This document shows, one piece after another, positions 1-10,919 of a stretch of 64,000 nt of DNA. Position numbers and translations under genes: made by a program. Under the pieces are notes generated by a model. The model saw only the letters and a program-made list of their open reading frames with translations, did no database searches and had not been told where the DNA came from. The number at the start of each line of letters is the position of its first letter. The stretch's first letter is position 1. This DNA is from Sulfurospirillum deleyianum DSM 6946 (GTDB taxonomy: Bacteria > Campylobacterota > Campylobacteria > Campylobacterales > Sulfurospirillaceae), in contig NC_013512.1 in the NCBI RefSeq assembly GCF_000024885.1, forward strand, positions 496,001-560,000, in the 5' to 3' direction.

Positions 1-1
1 T

Positions 2-322
2 ATTGATAATAGAAATAACTCTATTAACCGTGATTTAGAAAATGCAGGAAAAAATGCTAGTGACGTTGTTGCCTATTACCAAGAAATAGAAACAATTTTG
101 TCTGAAGCCAAGTTTGAAGCTGCAAAAATTCGTGAGGCTGCGATAAACGAAGCAAATGAGAAAGCTTTGAAACGTATTGAGCAGAAGAAAAATGAACTTG
201 AAGTTCAAACAGGCGTTTTCTTCACAACGTTAGAATCAGAAAAAAATGAGTTTAAAAATAGTTTAATGGCACAAATGCCTCTTTTCAAAGAGAGCGTTCA
301 TGCAAAATTAAACACAATTTAA
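2..322 (+). CDS. atpF': ATP synthase subunit b' (3' part)
   Basis: The frame is open from the left edge of the window, so the start lies upstream and 106 codons are visible. The protein is charged, Ala/Glu/Lys-rich and almost wholly helical, as expected for the peripheral-stalk coiled coil of F0F1 ATP synthase. It lies 11 bp before a second b-type gene, the b'/b pair usual in Campylobacterota. The N-terminal membrane helix is not in the window. The family call rests mainly on composition and operon position. Confidence 0.88.
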   Translation: MDNRNNSINRDLENAGKNASDVVAYYQEIETILSEAKFEAAKIREAAINEANEKALKRIEQKKNELEVQTGVFFTTLESEKNEFKNSLMAQMPLFKESVHAKLNTI

Positions 323-333
323 GGAGATAAAAA

Positions 334-849
334 ATGAAGATCAATTATTTTTTACTCTTGTTAACACCTATTGCCCTTTTAGCCAGTGGTGGTGAGGGAA
401 GTGGTGGAACAGATATTTTTCCAAGAACCGTTAACTTTTTAATCTTTGTTTCAATCATGTATTACTATGTTGCGAATGATCTTAAAGCATGGTATGTAGG
501 TCGAAAAAATGAGATTGCAACGAAGTTAGATTCAATTCAAGTTAAACTTAAAGAGTCTAATAGCAAAAAAGAGATAGCCCTTGCAAAAGTTGAAGAAGCA
601 AAAGTAAATGCAAAAAATTTGATTGAAACTGCTAAAAAAGAGGCAGTTTTACTGACAGAAAAAATTGCACAAGAGGCAGATGCAGAACTAAGTAATTTAG
701 AAAAAGCATTTCAAGATCGTATGGCAATAGAACAGCGTAGAATGCAAAGAGAAATTATCTCAAATGTCTTAGACGAGATGTTTAAAGAGGGTTCTATTAC
801 TCTAGGCGATGATGAGATGGTTAAAATTGTGAATAAGAAGGTTGCATAA
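334..849 (+). CDS. atpF: F0F1 ATP synthase subunit b
   Basis: This 171-residue peripheral-stalk subunit holds the catalytic F1 head against the membrane rotor. Residues 1-18 form a hydrophobic leader-like helix and residues about 30-47 a second hydrophobic stretch. A long Lys/Glu/Ala coiled coil covers residues 50-140. AAGGAG lies 8 bp before the ATG. The stop overlaps the atpH start (TAATG), which suggests translational coupling. Confidence 0.93.
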   Translation: MKINYFLLLLTPIALLASGGEGSGGTDIFPRTVNFLIFVSIMYYYVANDLKAWYVGRKNEIATKLDSIQVKLKESNSKKEIALAKVEEAKVNAKNLIETAKKEAVLLTEKIAQEADAELSNLEKAFQDRMAIEQRRMQREIISNVLDEMFKEGSITLGDDEMVKIVNKKVA

Positions 850-1379
850 TGAGTAGTGCAATAGCAAAAAAATATGTCAATGCCCTTATGAAAGGCTGTA
901 CCAACGATGAATTGGTAGAAATTTCAAATGAACTATCTACTTTAAGCCATCTGTTTAGCCTTGATAAGTTTAACAATATTGTTCTTTCTCCTCATGTATC
1001 AAAACATGCTAAGGCGGAGTTTGTGGTTTCATTGTTAACGCTAAAGAATGTAAAATTAACGAATTTTGTTAAACTCTTAAACAACAATGATAGACTTAAA
1101 TTAATACCTTCTATTGCAGATGAACTTAAATACCAGCTAGCACTGAAAAATAACAAGTTCGTTGGTACTATTTCTACAAGCTTTGCGATGAATGAAAGAC
1201 AAATAAAACTTCTAGAAGATAATTTTAGTAAAAAATTTGGTGCGAGTATTTCGTTAAAAAATAGTGTCAATGCGTATCCTGGTATTAAGGTAGAGTTAGA
1301 TGATTTAGGGATAGAAGTACGTTTTTCTCTTGAGCGACTCAAAGCTCAAATGAGCGAACATATTTTAAAAGCAATTTAG
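849..1379 (+). CDS. atpH: F0F1 ATP synthase subunit delta
   Basis: This 176-residue protein is the delta (OSCP-like) subunit linking the b/b' stalk to the top of the alpha3beta3 head. The N-terminal SSAIAKKYVNAL pattern and the C-terminal PGIKVELDDLGIEVRFSLERL pattern (about residues 143-165) match the family. Its start overlaps the atpF stop by 1 bp, and atpA begins 41 bp downstream. Confidence 0.93.
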   Translation: MSSAIAKKYVNALMKGCTNDELVEISNELSTLSHLFSLDKFNNIVLSPHVSKHAKAEFVVSLLTLKNVKLTNFVKLLNNNDRLKLIPSIADELKYQLALKNNKFVGTISTSFAMNERQIKLLEDNFSKKFGASISLKNSVNAYPGIKVELDDLGIEVRFSLERLKAQMSEHILKAI

Positions 1380-1420
1380 TATATTTTAGAAGAATAAACA
1401 AAGAAAGATAAGGAGTAATT

Positions 1421-2938
1421 GTGGGAGCAAAAATGAAAGCTGATGAGATCAGTTCAATCATTAAAGAGCGTATTGAAAACTTTGAACTCAATGTTGACAT
1501 CGAAGAGACAGGAAAAGTTATTTCCGTTGCGGATGGTGTTGCAAACGTTTATGGGTTAAAGAACGTTATGGCTGGTGAAATGGTTGAGTTCGAAAATGGT
1601 GAGAGAGGAATGGCACTTAACCTTGAAGAATCAAGTGTAGGTATTGTTGTTCTTGGAAGCTGTAATGAGATTAAAGAGGGTTCTTCTGTTAAACGATTAG
1701 GAAAGCTTTTACGTGTACCTGTTGGTGAAGCGCTTGTTGGTCGTGTTGTTAACTCATTGGGAGATCCTATTGATGCAAAAGGACCAATTAACGCTACTGA
1801 GACACGTTTCGTTGAAGAAAAAGCACATGGTATTATGGCGAGAAAATCCGTACATGAGCCTCTTCAAACAGGACTTAAAGCAATTGATGCCCTTGTTCCC
1901 ATTGGTCGTGGACAAAGAGAGTTGATTATTGGTGATAGACAAACAGGTAAAACAACGATTGCTATAGATACTATCATTAACCAAAAAGGTCAAAATGTTA
2001 CATGTATTTATGTTGCGATTGGTCAAAAACAATCAACGGTTGCTCAAGTCGTTAAAAAGCTAGAAGAGCATGGAGCTATGGATTATACAATCATTGTTAA
2101 TGCAGGAGCAAGTGATTCTGCTGCAATGCAATTTTTAGCACCATATGCTGGTGTTTCTATGGGTGAATATTTTAGAGATAGTGGCAAGCATGCGTTGATC
2201 GTTTATGATGATCTTTCTAAACATGCGGTTGCTTATCGTGAAATGTCATTGATTTTACGCCGTCCTCCAGGTCGTGAAGCCTACCCTGGTGATGTTTTTT
2301 ATCTACACTCAAGATTACTAGAGCGTGCTGCAAAAGTCAATGATGAATTGGGTGCAGGTTCACTAACAGCGCTTCCTATTATTGAGACACAAGCGGGTGA
2401 CGTTTCTGCGTATATTCCAACAAACGTTATTTCAATTACAGATGGTCAGATTTTCTTAGAATCAGATTTATTTAACTCAGGTATTCGTCCTGCGATTAAC
2501 GTTGGTTTATCTGTAAGCCGAGTTGGTGGTGCGGCTCAAATTAAAGCAACCAAACAAGTTGCAGGAACACTGAGACTTGATCTTGCTCAATACCGTGAGC
2601 TTCAAGCATTTGCACAGTTTGCAAGTGATCTTGATGAATCAAGTAGAAAACAATTAGAGCGTGGTCAGAGAATGGTTGAGCTTCTCAAACAACCTCCATA
2701 TGCACCAATTGCTATTGAAAAGCAAGTTTTAATTATTTTCGCAGGTGCTAAAGGTTATTTGGATAGTATTGATGTAAAAGAGGTGAGTCGTTTTGAAGCG
2801 GAACTTAACTCATACGTTGCTGCAAAATATCCAAATATTATTGAACAACTTAACGTTAAAAAAGCAATTGATAAAGAATTAGAAGAGCAATTACATAAGG
2901 CATTGAGCGAGTTTAAAGCGACGTTTGCAGTCAAGTAA
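1421..2938 (+). CDS. atpA: F0F1 ATP synthase subunit alpha
   Basis: The 505-residue non-catalytic nucleotide-binding subunit of F1. The P-loop GDRQTGKT is at residues 171-178, and the C-terminal half carries the conserved [11 protein letters not shown] region. The GTG start at 1421 has AAGGAG 5 bp upstream; an in-frame ATG at 1433 is an alternative. Length and order are standard. A near-copy of the window's common palindrome (TTACATGTAT, one end mismatched) lies near 1999. Confidence 0.98.
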   Translation: MGAKMKADEISSIIKERIENFELNVDIEETGKVISVADGVANVYGLKNVMAGEMVEFENGERGMALNLEESSVGIVVLGSCNEIKEGSSVKRLGKLLRVPVGEALVGRVVNSLGDPIDAKGPINATETRFVEEKAHGIMARKSVHEPLQTGLKAIDALVPIGRGQRELIIGDRQTGKTTIAIDTIINQKGQNVTCIYVAIGQKQSTVAQVVKKLEEHGAMDYTIIVNAGASDSAAMQFLAPYAGVSMGEYFRDSGKHALIVYDDLSKHAVAYREMSLILRRPPGREAYPGDVFYLHSRLLERAAKVNDELGAGSLTALPIIETQAGDVSAYIPTNVISITDGQIFLESDLFNSGIRPAINVGLSVSRVGGAAQIKATKQVAGTLRLDLAQYRELQAFAQFASDLDESSRKQLERGQRMVELLKQPPYAPIAIEKQVLIIFAGAKGYLDSIDVKEVSRFEAELNSYVAAKYPNIIEQLNVKKAIDKELEEQLHKALSEFKATFAVK

Positions 2939-2947
2939 GGATAAGCT

Positions 2948-3832
2948 ATGGCAAACCTTAAAGAGATAAAAAGAAAAATCAAGAGTGTTCAAAACACTCA
3001 AAAAACGACACGAGCTATGAAACTCGTTTCAACTGCAAAGTTGAAACGAGCTGAAATGGCAGCAAAGCAATCTCGCTTGTATGCGATTAAAATTAATGAA
3101 GTGCTTTCAGAGATTGCTTATAAAATAAATCAGCATAAAAATGGTGCAGTTGAGAGTCGTTTTTTTGATAATAATCAAACACCACGTATTGTTGATGTTG
3201 TTTTTGTAACAGCAGACAAAGGGTTGTGTGGTGGTTTTAATGTTCAAACCATTAAAGCAGTGCGTCATCTATTGGCTGAGTATTCTGCCCAAAATATTAC
3301 GGTTCGATTGCGTGCAGTTGGACGTAAAGGTATCGCATTTTTTAATTTCCAAGGTATTGAACTTCTGAGCACTTATGCTGGAGTGAGTTCTAGCCCTAGT
3401 TATGAAAAAGCACAAGAAATTATTAAAAGTGCCATTGACGATTTTATTGATGGAAAAACTGATAAAGTTATTCTTGTACACAATGGGTATAAAAATATGA
3501 TTTCTCAAGAGTTGAAAATCGTAGATATTGTACCTGTTGCATCACCGATTGAGGCAAAAGAGACAAGTTCTTTAATGGAAGTTGAACCAGAAGCTAATGG
3601 TGAAGAGATTTTGGATTCTTTAATTCAAAAGTATTTTGAGTACAACATGTATTATGCCTTGATTGATTCATTGGCTGCTGAGCATAGTGCAAGAATGCAA
3701 GCCATGGAAAATGCAACCAATAATGCGAAAGAGCGTGTGGGTGTTCTTACACTCGCATATAATAAAGCAAGACAAGAGTCTATTACTACTGAGCTCATTG
3801 AGATTATCAGTGGTGTAGAGTCTATGAAATAA
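2948..3832 (+). CDS. atpG: F0F1 ATP synthase subunit gamma
   Basis: This 294-residue subunit is the central rotor shaft. The N-terminal helix with [22 protein letters not shown] (residues 6-27) and the C-terminal helix with [10 protein letters not shown] are the two conserved arms of the coiled coil that turns inside alpha3beta3. The DKGLCGGFN motif lies near residue 90. The gene starts 9 bp after atpA with AAGGAT as ribosome site. Confidence 0.97.
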   Translation: MANLKEIKRKIKSVQNTQKTTRAMKLVSTAKLKRAEMAAKQSRLYAIKINEVLSEIAYKINQHKNGAVESRFFDNNQTPRIVDVVFVTADKGLCGGFNVQTIKAVRHLLAEYSAQNITVRLRAVGRKGIAFFNFQGIELLSTYAGVSSSPSYEKAQEIIKSAIDDFIDGKTDKVILVHNGYKNMISQELKIVDIVPVASPIEAKETSSLMEVEPEANGEEILDSLIQKYFEYNMYYALIDSLAAEHSARMQAMENATNNAKERVGVLTLAYNKARQESITTELIEIISGVESMK

Positions 3833-3844
3833 ACTGTTTTTTAA

Positions 3845-5263
<1,419 letters not shown>

Positions 5264-5282
5264 GAAGCAATAAGGTTTAAAA

Positions 5283-5678
5283 ATGAATACACTTAAATTG
5301 GAGATTGTCACTCCAGAGGGTCAAATTTTTACCAACGATGTCAAAGGTGTTACACTTCCTGGGAAAGAGGGTGAGTTTGGAGTACTTCCAAACCATGCCT
5401 CTATTGTAGCATTGTTGCAAGCAGGTATTATTGACATTGAACTTAAAGATGGAAATCACGATGTCGTTGCCATTAATTGGGGACATGTGAAAGTTGATGA
5501 GAACTCTGTCACTATTTTAGCCGATGGAGCAGTTTCTATTGGTGGGACAAGTGAAAGTGAAGTTGCTAAATCTTTAGAAGCTGCAAAAGAGCTTTTGAAA
5601 AGTATTAGTGATTCTGATGTTGCAATTGCAATGGCAACAGCAAAAATTGAATCTGCTGCTAAATTGAAAAAGTTTTAA
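5283..5678 (+). CDS. atpC: F0F1 ATP synthase subunit epsilon
   Basis: This 131-residue epsilon subunit attaches to gamma at the foot of the rotor and can inhibit ATP hydrolysis. The N-terminal beta sandwich has LEIVTPEGQIF and LPGKEGEFGVLPNHA. The C-terminal helical hairpin (about residues 88-131) is Ala/Lys-rich. It is the last ATP synthase gene; the Tol genes follow after only 5 bp, so cotranscription is likely. Confidence 0.95.
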   Translation: MNTLKLEIVTPEGQIFTNDVKGVTLPGKEGEFGVLPNHASIVALLQAGIIDIELKDGNHDVVAINWGHVKVDENSVTILADGAVSIGGTSESEVAKSLEAAKELLKSISDSDVAIAMATAKIESAAKLKKF

Positions 5679-5683
5679 TTGAT

Positions 5684-6271
5684 ATGTCATTTCTTGATTT
5701 GGTGATTAATTTTGCCGCTCGAAGCGGTTTTGTTACATGGTTTATTATGATTTGGTTGTCTACTTATTTTATCATTACATTTGGGATACTATTTGGTAGG
5801 CACCTTTATTTAAATCATTGGCTTTCTGTTGAGAAGAGTTCTCTTGAATCGATGTTGATGGGTGCAAAAAATGTACGTGATGATTCGATTTTAAGAAAAT
5901 GCTCTAGTGTTTCAGGAACATCTGAAAAATTGCTTAATGTTTGTAAAAATGTAGCTGAGAAAAATGCAACAAGTGCGTTATGGATGCTCTCAATTATTGC
6001 TTCAACAGCTCCTTTTATTGGTCTTTTTGGTACGGTTGTCTCTATCTTAGAAACTTTTAGTGGACTTGGACAATCAGGAAGCGCTTCTTTAGGTGTCATT
6101 GCTCCTGCCATTAGTGAAGCTTTAGTTGCGACAGCAGCAGGTATTTTTGTTGCTATTCCAGCGTATAGTGCAAACTTATTTTTGCGACGTAAGGCATATG
6201 AAGTGATTGTTTATGTGCAAAGAGAGGTTGATATTTTACTCTCAGCCAATGAAACAAAAAGAGATAATTAA
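5684..6271 (+). CDS. tolQ: MotA/TolQ/ExbB proton channel protein
   Basis: A 195-residue inner-membrane protein with three hydrophobic segments: near residues 18-38, 100-122 and 145-168. The stretch TAPFIGLFGTVVSILETF followed by SEALVATAAGIFVAIPA is the family signature. It should form the proton channel that energises the TonB/TolA-like partner encoded two genes downstream. ExbB and TolQ are hard to tell apart; the tolB-pal context favours TolQ. The next gene starts at the base after its stop. Confidence 0.9.
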   Translation: MSFLDLVINFAARSGFVTWFIMIWLSTYFIITFGILFGRHLYLNHWLSVEKSSLESMLMGAKNVRDDSILRKCSSVSGTSEKLLNVCKNVAEKNATSALWMLSIIASTAPFIGLFGTVVSILETFSGLGQSGSASLGVIAPAISEALVATAAGIFVAIPAYSANLFLRRKAYEVIVYVQREVDILLSANETKRDN

Positions 6272-6664
6272 ATGCATAGTCAATTAGATGAAGTACCAGA
6301 ACTAAATATTACGCCCTTAGTTGATATTATGTTGGTACTTCTTGCAATTTTGATGGTAACTACACCCGCTTTAGTTTATGAAGAGGTGATTAAGCTTCCT
6401 GATGGAAGTAAATCATCTGTTGTAAATAAATTACCAGAATTAGAAATTAGAATTACGAAAGATAGAAAAGTTTATTTAAAAAATGACAGTTTTATGTTAT
6501 CGGAGTTCGCTGATAGTTTTATGATGCAAAAAAGTAAATATCCTTTAAAAAGTATTGTTTATATTAAAGCTGATGAGGGACTTTCGTATAAAGATGTTAT
6601 GTTTGTACTTAAAACTGTTAAACAATCTGGTTTTACTAATATTTCATTAGAAACGAATGGATAG
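6272..6664 (+). CDS. tolR: ExbD/TolR family protein
   Basis: This 130-residue protein has one N-terminal membrane helix (about residues 16-34) and a periplasmic domain. The segment ELNITPLVDIMLVLLAILMV carries the Asp in the helix that takes part in proton use in this family. It is the usual partner of the TolQ/ExbB protein encoded immediately before it. ExbD versus TolR is decided only by context. Confidence 0.9.
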   Translation: MHSQLDEVPELNITPLVDIMLVLLAILMVTTPALVYEEVIKLPDGSKSSVVNKLPELEIRITKDRKVYLKNDSFMLSEFADSFMMQKSKYPLKSIVYIKADEGLSYKDVMFVLKTVKQSGFTNISLETNG

Positions 6665-6669
6665 CTAAC

Positions 6670-7446
6670 GTGTCAAGCGTTAATAAATATGCCTCCTTAG
6701 GGTGGACATTGTCCATCCTCCTTTATATTTTTATTCTTATTTTTTTTGGCTATATGTTAAGCCATGAGAAACAGACACTTAAAAATTATACTTCAAACAA
6801 AGATCCAATGAATGTCTCTTTAGTAGAAAGAACAAAAAATAACTCTGAAAAATTAAAAGAAGAGAGAAAAAAAGAAGAGATCAAAAAACCTGTTGAAAAA
6901 CCTTCAGAAAAACCGAAAAGTGAAGAAAAGAAAGTTGCTTCATCTCCAAAAGAAGCAGTTAAAAGTCAATCTTTAAGAGGTTTATTTGAAGATATTAATA
7001 CTTCTAAATTGAAACCAGAAGCAAAAGAGCAGAAAAAAAATCAAACACAACCAACACGTATTAAGCCAAATAAAGAAGAGACAAAAGAAAAGAGCGAGAA
7101 TGTTGCTTCTAAAATCGCCAATTCTTTAAATTTTGCAGAAGAAAAGCATTTGATTGATAGTAAAAAAAGTGGTGAGTATGATCCTTTTATTGGTAAGGTA
7201 CAAGAAATTTTAGAAGAAAATTGGCAAAAAACAGTTGATACTGAAAATGGAAATGTTGCTAAAGTAATTATCAAAGTAAGTAATCAAGGTGTTTTCAGTT
7301 ATAAAATAGTTTCATTGTCGTATAACAATGATTTTAATACAAAATTAAAAGAGTTCTTAAAAAGCATGGAAAGTGAAGAATTTCCAAAATATGACAAAGG
7401 TGAGCTTTTTGAGTTACCTGTTGAATTTAAAGATATGAAGGAGTAA
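6670..7446 (+). CDS. TonB/TolA-like energy transducer
   Basis: The 258-residue protein has an N-terminal membrane anchor (about residues 11-30), a long Lys/Glu/Pro/Ser-rich linker (about 55-150) that would span the periplasm, and a C-terminal globular domain. FIGKVQEILEENWQKT near residues 173-188 resembles the TonB/TolA C-terminal fold. The start is GTG with no clear ribosome site, which suggests coupling to the gene 5 bp upstream. In a Tol-Pal cluster this protein takes the place of TolA. A8 and T8 tracts are present but the frame is intact. Confidence 0.82.
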   Translation: MSSVNKYASLGWTLSILLYIFILIFFGYMLSHEKQTLKNYTSNKDPMNVSLVERTKNNSEKLKEERKKEEIKKPVEKPSEKPKSEEKKVASSPKEAVKSQSLRGLFEDINTSKLKPEAKEQKKNQTQPTRIKPNKEETKEKSENVASKIANSLNFAEEKHLIDSKKSGEYDPFIGKVQEILEENWQKTVDTENGNVAKVIIKVSNQGVFSYKIVSLSYNNDFNTKLKEFLKSMESEEFPKYDKGELFELPVEFKDMKE

Positions 7447-7449
7447 GTC

Positions 7450-8718
7450 ATGATAAAAAAAATGATTTGTTTAATGGTGTTTGCACTGTTTTCGTATGCA
7501 GCAGATGCGACGGTTGAGATTGTTAAAAAAATAGATGTTTTACCAAAAATTGCTGTTCAGGATGCAAGTGCTAAAAATGTAGATATGGCATTAAGACAAA
7601 AATTTTTCAAACTATTGGTTGGCGATTTACGAGTCAGTAGTCATTTTCAAGTTGTTGATGAATATTTACAAAGTAGTTATGAAGGTGGACCTTTCGAGAA
7701 TTTTCTTTCTGAAAAAAAAGTTGATTCAATTTTACGTTTTAGCATTAATAGTAATATCAATACGATGTCTGCCAATGTTAAATTTATTAATGCTAAAACA
7801 GGTGCAACAACTTTTGAAAAGGCATACTCTTTAAATGATCTCAAGCGACATCCATTCTTGGCACACAAAATTATTATAGATGTCAATGACCAAATAGGAG
7901 CTCCCTCTATTAAATGGATGGAGCAGTCTGTGATTTTTGCAAAATATACAGGGACTAAAAAAAGTGAAATTGTTGTTTCAGACTATACGCTTAGTTATCA
8001 AAAAGTGATGGTTGCAGGAGGATTAAATATCTTCCCAAAATGGGCAAATGATCAACAAAACGCATTTTATTATACTTCTTATAATGGGGCTGAGCCTACA
8101 ATTTATCATTATGATTTAAGAACAGGTGCCCGTAAAAGTATTATTTCAAGTAATGGTATGATTGTATGTTCGGATGTTTCCAAAGATGGAAGTAAACTTT
8201 TGCTCACTATGGCGCCCAAAGATCAGCCTGATATTTACTTATATGATGTAAAAAGTCGCAAAATTACAAAAATTACAGAATATGCAGGTATTGATGTTAA
8301 TGGTAATTTTATTGATAATGACAGACGTATTGCATTTGTTTCTGATAGATTAGGTAACCCTGATATCTTTGCTCAAGGTATTTATGATAAAAGTTTCGAA
8401 AAACTCGTCTATCATGGAAAAAATAAAAACTCTATTTCAACCTATGATAATTATATTGTTTATTCGAGCAGAGAAGCAGACAATGCCTTTGGACGTAATA
8501 CGTTCAATCTTTATCTTATTTCTACGAATACAGATTATTTGAGACAATTAACAGCAGCAGGAGAGAATTTATATCCTCGTTTTGCAAATGATCCTGATAC
8601 AATTATGTATATAAAGCAGTTTGGAAATCAGAGTGCCTTAGGCATTATTCGCTTAAATGCAAACAAAACGTATCATTTTGAGCTAAAAACAGGTAAACTT
8701 CAGTCAATTGATTGGTAA
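7450..8718 (+). CDS. tolB: Tol-Pal system protein TolB
   Basis: A 422-residue periplasmic protein with a signal peptide (residues 1-18, cleaved near SYA-AD). An N-terminal alpha/beta domain is followed by a six-bladed beta propeller from about residue 160, visible as WAND, SNGMIVCSDVSKDGSKLLLT, DRRIAFVSDRLGNPDIF and YPRFANDPDTIMY repeats. It binds Pal and takes part in outer-membrane constriction during division. It begins 3 bp after the TonB-like gene. Confidence 0.94.
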   Translation: MIKKMICLMVFALFSYAADATVEIVKKIDVLPKIAVQDASAKNVDMALRQKFFKLLVGDLRVSSHFQVVDEYLQSSYEGGPFENFLSEKKVDSILRFSINSNINTMSANVKFINAKTGATTFEKAYSLNDLKRHPFLAHKIIIDVNDQIGAPSIKWMEQSVIFAKYTGTKKSEIVVSDYTLSYQKVMVAGGLNIFPKWANDQQNAFYYTSYNGAEPTIYHYDLRTGARKSIISSNGMIVCSDVSKDGSKLLLTMAPKDQPDIYLYDVKSRKITKITEYAGIDVNGNFIDNDRRIAFVSDRLGNPDIFAQGIYDKSFEKLVYHGKNKNSISTYDNYIVYSSREADNAFGRNTFNLYLISTNTDYLRQLTAAGENLYPRFANDPDTIMYIKQFGNQSALGIIRLNANKTYHFELKTGKLQSIDW

Positions 8719-8736
8719 TTTTTAAAAAAAAAATGG

Positions 8737-8742
8737 TATAAT
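8737..8742 (+). promoter_or_regulatory. Extended -10 promoter of pal
   Basis: TGGTATAAT at 8734-8742 is an extended -10 box. It lies 40 bp before the pal start in the 63-bp gap after tolB. An A10 run (8724-8733) fills the spacer just upstream. The promoter lets pal be transcribed apart from the tol genes. Confidence 0.6.
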
Positions 8743-8781
8743 TCCAAAGTTGTAAATTTAATTTCCAAAAAGGATTTAATA

Positions 8782-9282
8782 ATGGGTAAATTAGCGTTAA
8801 CAAGTTTAGCGGTAGCAGTTTTAGTTTTGACTGGTTGTAGTCAAAAAAGTCCAGAGGTTGATATGACTAAATCAACTGCTGATACACAATCAAGTGTTGA
8901 TGATGGTATGAGTGCTCTTCAAAAATTGATTGCTTCTTTAGAAGCAAATTCTAAAACAATCTATTTTGATTTTGACAAATACAATGTTCGTAAAGATCAA
9001 CAAACAAATATCGATGCAAATGCTGCATTGTTTAACTCTGCTGAGGCAAAAAACTTTTCAATTAAAGTTGAAGGTAACTGTGACGAATTCGGTACAGATG
9101 AGTACAACTATGCGCTTGGTCTTAAAAGAGCAAAAAGTGTTAAAGATGGTTTGGTTGCAAAAGGTATGAATGCTGATAGACTTACAGTTGTAAGTTATGG
9201 TGAAAGCAATCCTGCTGTTAACGAGCACAATAAAGATGCTTGGGCAAAAAACAGAAGAGCTGAGTTTAAAGTACTTCCATAA
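8782..9282 (+). CDS. pal: Peptidoglycan-associated lipoprotein Pal
   Basis: This 166-residue OmpA-family lipoprotein carries a lipobox LVLTGC at residues 14-19, so Cys19 should be acylated. The OmpA domain runs from about residue 58 with IYFDFDKYNVR, VEGNCDEFGTDEYNYALGLKRA and NRRAEF, which bind the peptide stem of peptidoglycan. It ties the outer membrane to the wall and contacts TolB. AAAGGAT precedes the ATG, and an extended -10 lies in the gap upstream. Confidence 0.96.
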   Translation: MGKLALTSLAVAVLVLTGCSQKSPEVDMTKSTADTQSSVDDGMSALQKLIASLEANSKTIYFDFDKYNVRKDQQTNIDANAALFNSAEAKNFSIKVEGNCDEFGTDEYNYALGLKRAKSVKDGLVAKGMNADRLTVVSYGESNPAVNEHNKDAWAKNRRAEFKVLP

Positions 9283-9293
9283 TTGTCTATAAA

Positions 9294-10214
9294 ATGAAAA
9301 AAAAGTTTTTCTTATTTTCGGTAGCGCTACTTCCAATAGTAGCGTTATCTTCTGAACCTTCTGTTTACGGTACTATTGATAGCAATGGTATTTCTTCTAA
9401 AAGTGTTCCTTCTCAAGAAGTTCAAACTCTTCCACAAAATGGAGAGTCAGTTCATTCATCACCAATACGTTATAGAGAGCCTGAAAAAAGTTCAAGTACT
9501 AATGTTTCTTCTGAAGATTATGAAGGTGTTCGATCTGTTTTACAAAGTTATGAAACAAAAATTGCAAAACAAGATGAACGTATGCGACAGATGGAAGATG
9601 AGATTATTAAATTGCGTGAGTATGTTGAAGAAAGCCGAAAAATTCAACTTGAAAATCAAGAAAAAGTTAAGTCAGTAGTTGGCGAACTAGGTACGCTCAT
9701 CGATTCTATTAATAAGAGTTATGTTCCAAAAGAAAAATTTGAACAGCTTGAAAATGAGTTAAAGCAGAATAAAAATGCCATTTCTAAGCAAAAATCGTCT
9801 GCGGTAGATGAAAAAAAGACAGAAAAAGAGTCTACACCTAGTGTGACTTCAAAGCAAGATTTGAGTTCTAAAGATAGTGCTAGCTTAATGAAAGAAGCAG
9901 ATACCTTTTTTGAAAACAAATCTTATACCAATGCAGAACCTTTATACAAAGAGTTATTAAACCGCAATTATAAACCTGCAAAAGTAAATTTTAATTTGGG
10001 TGAGATTGCCTATAGTAAAAAATCGTATGCTTCGGCGATTGAATATTATAAGACAAGTATTTCCTTATTTGATAAAGCAGCATATATTCCAACGCTCTTA
10101 TACCATACAGGAACTTCTTTTGAAAAACTTGGAAAAGCTAAGGAAGCACAAGGTTTTTATAAGGCATTGAAAGCAAATTATCCTACATCTCCTGAGGCTA
10201 AAAAAGTCAAATAA
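9294..10214 (+). CDS. cpoB: Tol-Pal accessory TPR protein CpoB/YbgF
   Basis: A 306-residue periplasmic protein. Residues 1-19 form a signal peptide. Residues about 80-160 form a coiled coil that would trimerise. TPR repeats occupy the C-terminal 120 residues (DTFFENKSYTNAEPLYKELL, then LGEIAYSKKSYASAIEYY). Position directly after pal is standard for this coordinator of Tol function and wall synthesis. It begins 11 bp after pal and probably ends the operon. Confidence 0.9.
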   Translation: MKKKFFLFSVALLPIVALSSEPSVYGTIDSNGISSKSVPSQEVQTLPQNGESVHSSPIRYREPEKSSSTNVSSEDYEGVRSVLQSYETKIAKQDERMRQMEDEIIKLREYVEESRKIQLENQEKVKSVVGELGTLIDSINKSYVPKEKFEQLENELKQNKNAISKQKSSAVDEKKTEKESTPSVTSKQDLSSKDSASLMKEADTFFENKSYTNAEPLYKELLNRNYKPAKVNFNLGEIAYSKKSYASAIEYYKTSISLFDKAAYIPTLLYHTGTSFEKLGKAKEAQGFYKALKANYPTSPEAKKVK

Positions 10215-10293
10215 CCTACTTTGACAATTTTTAACCACTCTTTTGCATAAAAAATAGACCTTACTTTTTTTCTAAGGGCTTCTACAACAAATT

Positions 10294-10299
10294 TATGAT
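10294..10299 (+). promoter_or_regulatory. Possible -10 box of slyD
   Basis: TATGAT lies 41 bp before slyD in the 120-bp gap after cpoB. No clear -35 is seen, which is common in Campylobacterota. An overlapping GATAAA is an alternative. Weak evidence. Confidence 0.35.
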
Positions 10300-10334
10300 A
10301 CGATAAACTTTACCAAAAAAACAAGGGAGAAGTT

Positions 10335-10919
10335 ATGTTGATTTGCGATAATCAAGTCGTTTCAATTCATTATGAACTTACGAGTGTTGATAATGGTGAA
10401 GTTTTAGATAGTAATTTAAACGCTGCACCACTCTCTTTTATTGTTGGAAAAGGTCAAATCATTCCAGGATTAGAAGAAAAAATTAAAGAACTCAAAGCAG
10501 GAGATAATGCAAATATTCATGTTGCAGCAGCTGATGCTTATGGTGAGTATGATGAAAATGCTGTTCAAACTTTGCCTAAAGAGCAATTTGCTGGACTTGA
10601 ACTACACGTAGGTATGACACTTTATGGTCAAGGCGAACATGGCGAGACTGTTCAAGTTGTTGTCAAAAATTTCAATGATGAAAATGTTGAAATAGATTTT
10701 AATCATCCGTTAGCAGGTAAAGATCTTTTATTTGCTATTAATGTTCTTGAAGTCAGAGATGCGACATCAGATGAGTTAATAAATGGATATGTTGGCAGTA
10801 GCCATGGTGGTTGTGGATGCGGATCAGGTGACAGTTGTCACACTACAAACGATGATGAAGATGCATGCTGCGGCGGTGAAAGTCACTCTCATGGTGGCGG
10901 ATGTTGTGGATCACACTAA
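10335..10919 (+). CDS. slyD: SlyD-type FKBP peptidyl-prolyl isomerase
   Basis: A 194-residue cytoplasmic proline isomerase and metallochaperone. Residues 1-70 and 130-150 form the FKBP domain, interrupted by the insert-in-flap domain typical of SlyD (about 70-125). From residue 155 the tail is very rich in Cys, His and Gly (GGCGCGSGDSCH, DACCGGESHSHGGGCCGSH), fit for Ni or Zn binding and hydrogenase or urease maturation. GGGAGAAG precedes the ATG. The next gene probably starts inside its 3' end. Confidence 0.94.
   Translation: MLICDNQVVSIHYELTSVDNGEVLDSNLNAAPLSFIVGKGQIIPGLEEKIKELKAGDNANIHVAAADAYGEYDENAVQTLPKEQFAGLELHVGMTLYGQGEHGETVQVVVKNFNDENVEIDFNHPLAGKDLLFAINVLEVRDATSDELINGYVGSSHGGCGCGSGDSCHTTNDDEDACCGGESHSHGGGCCGSH

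Noticed and set aside
992-1342. 116-codon antisense frame in atpH
   Set aside because: Shadow of a conserved ATP synthase gene, with no supporting signal.
7031-7040. A8 and T8 tracts in the TonB-like gene as phase switches
   Set aside because: The frame is intact across both, and such runs are expected in Lys/Phe-rich AT-rich coding sequence.
10783-10905. N-terminal extension of the NtrC-like regulator
   Set aside because: This part is the second frame of the slyD Cys/His tail; the motif-bearing protein begins near 10906.
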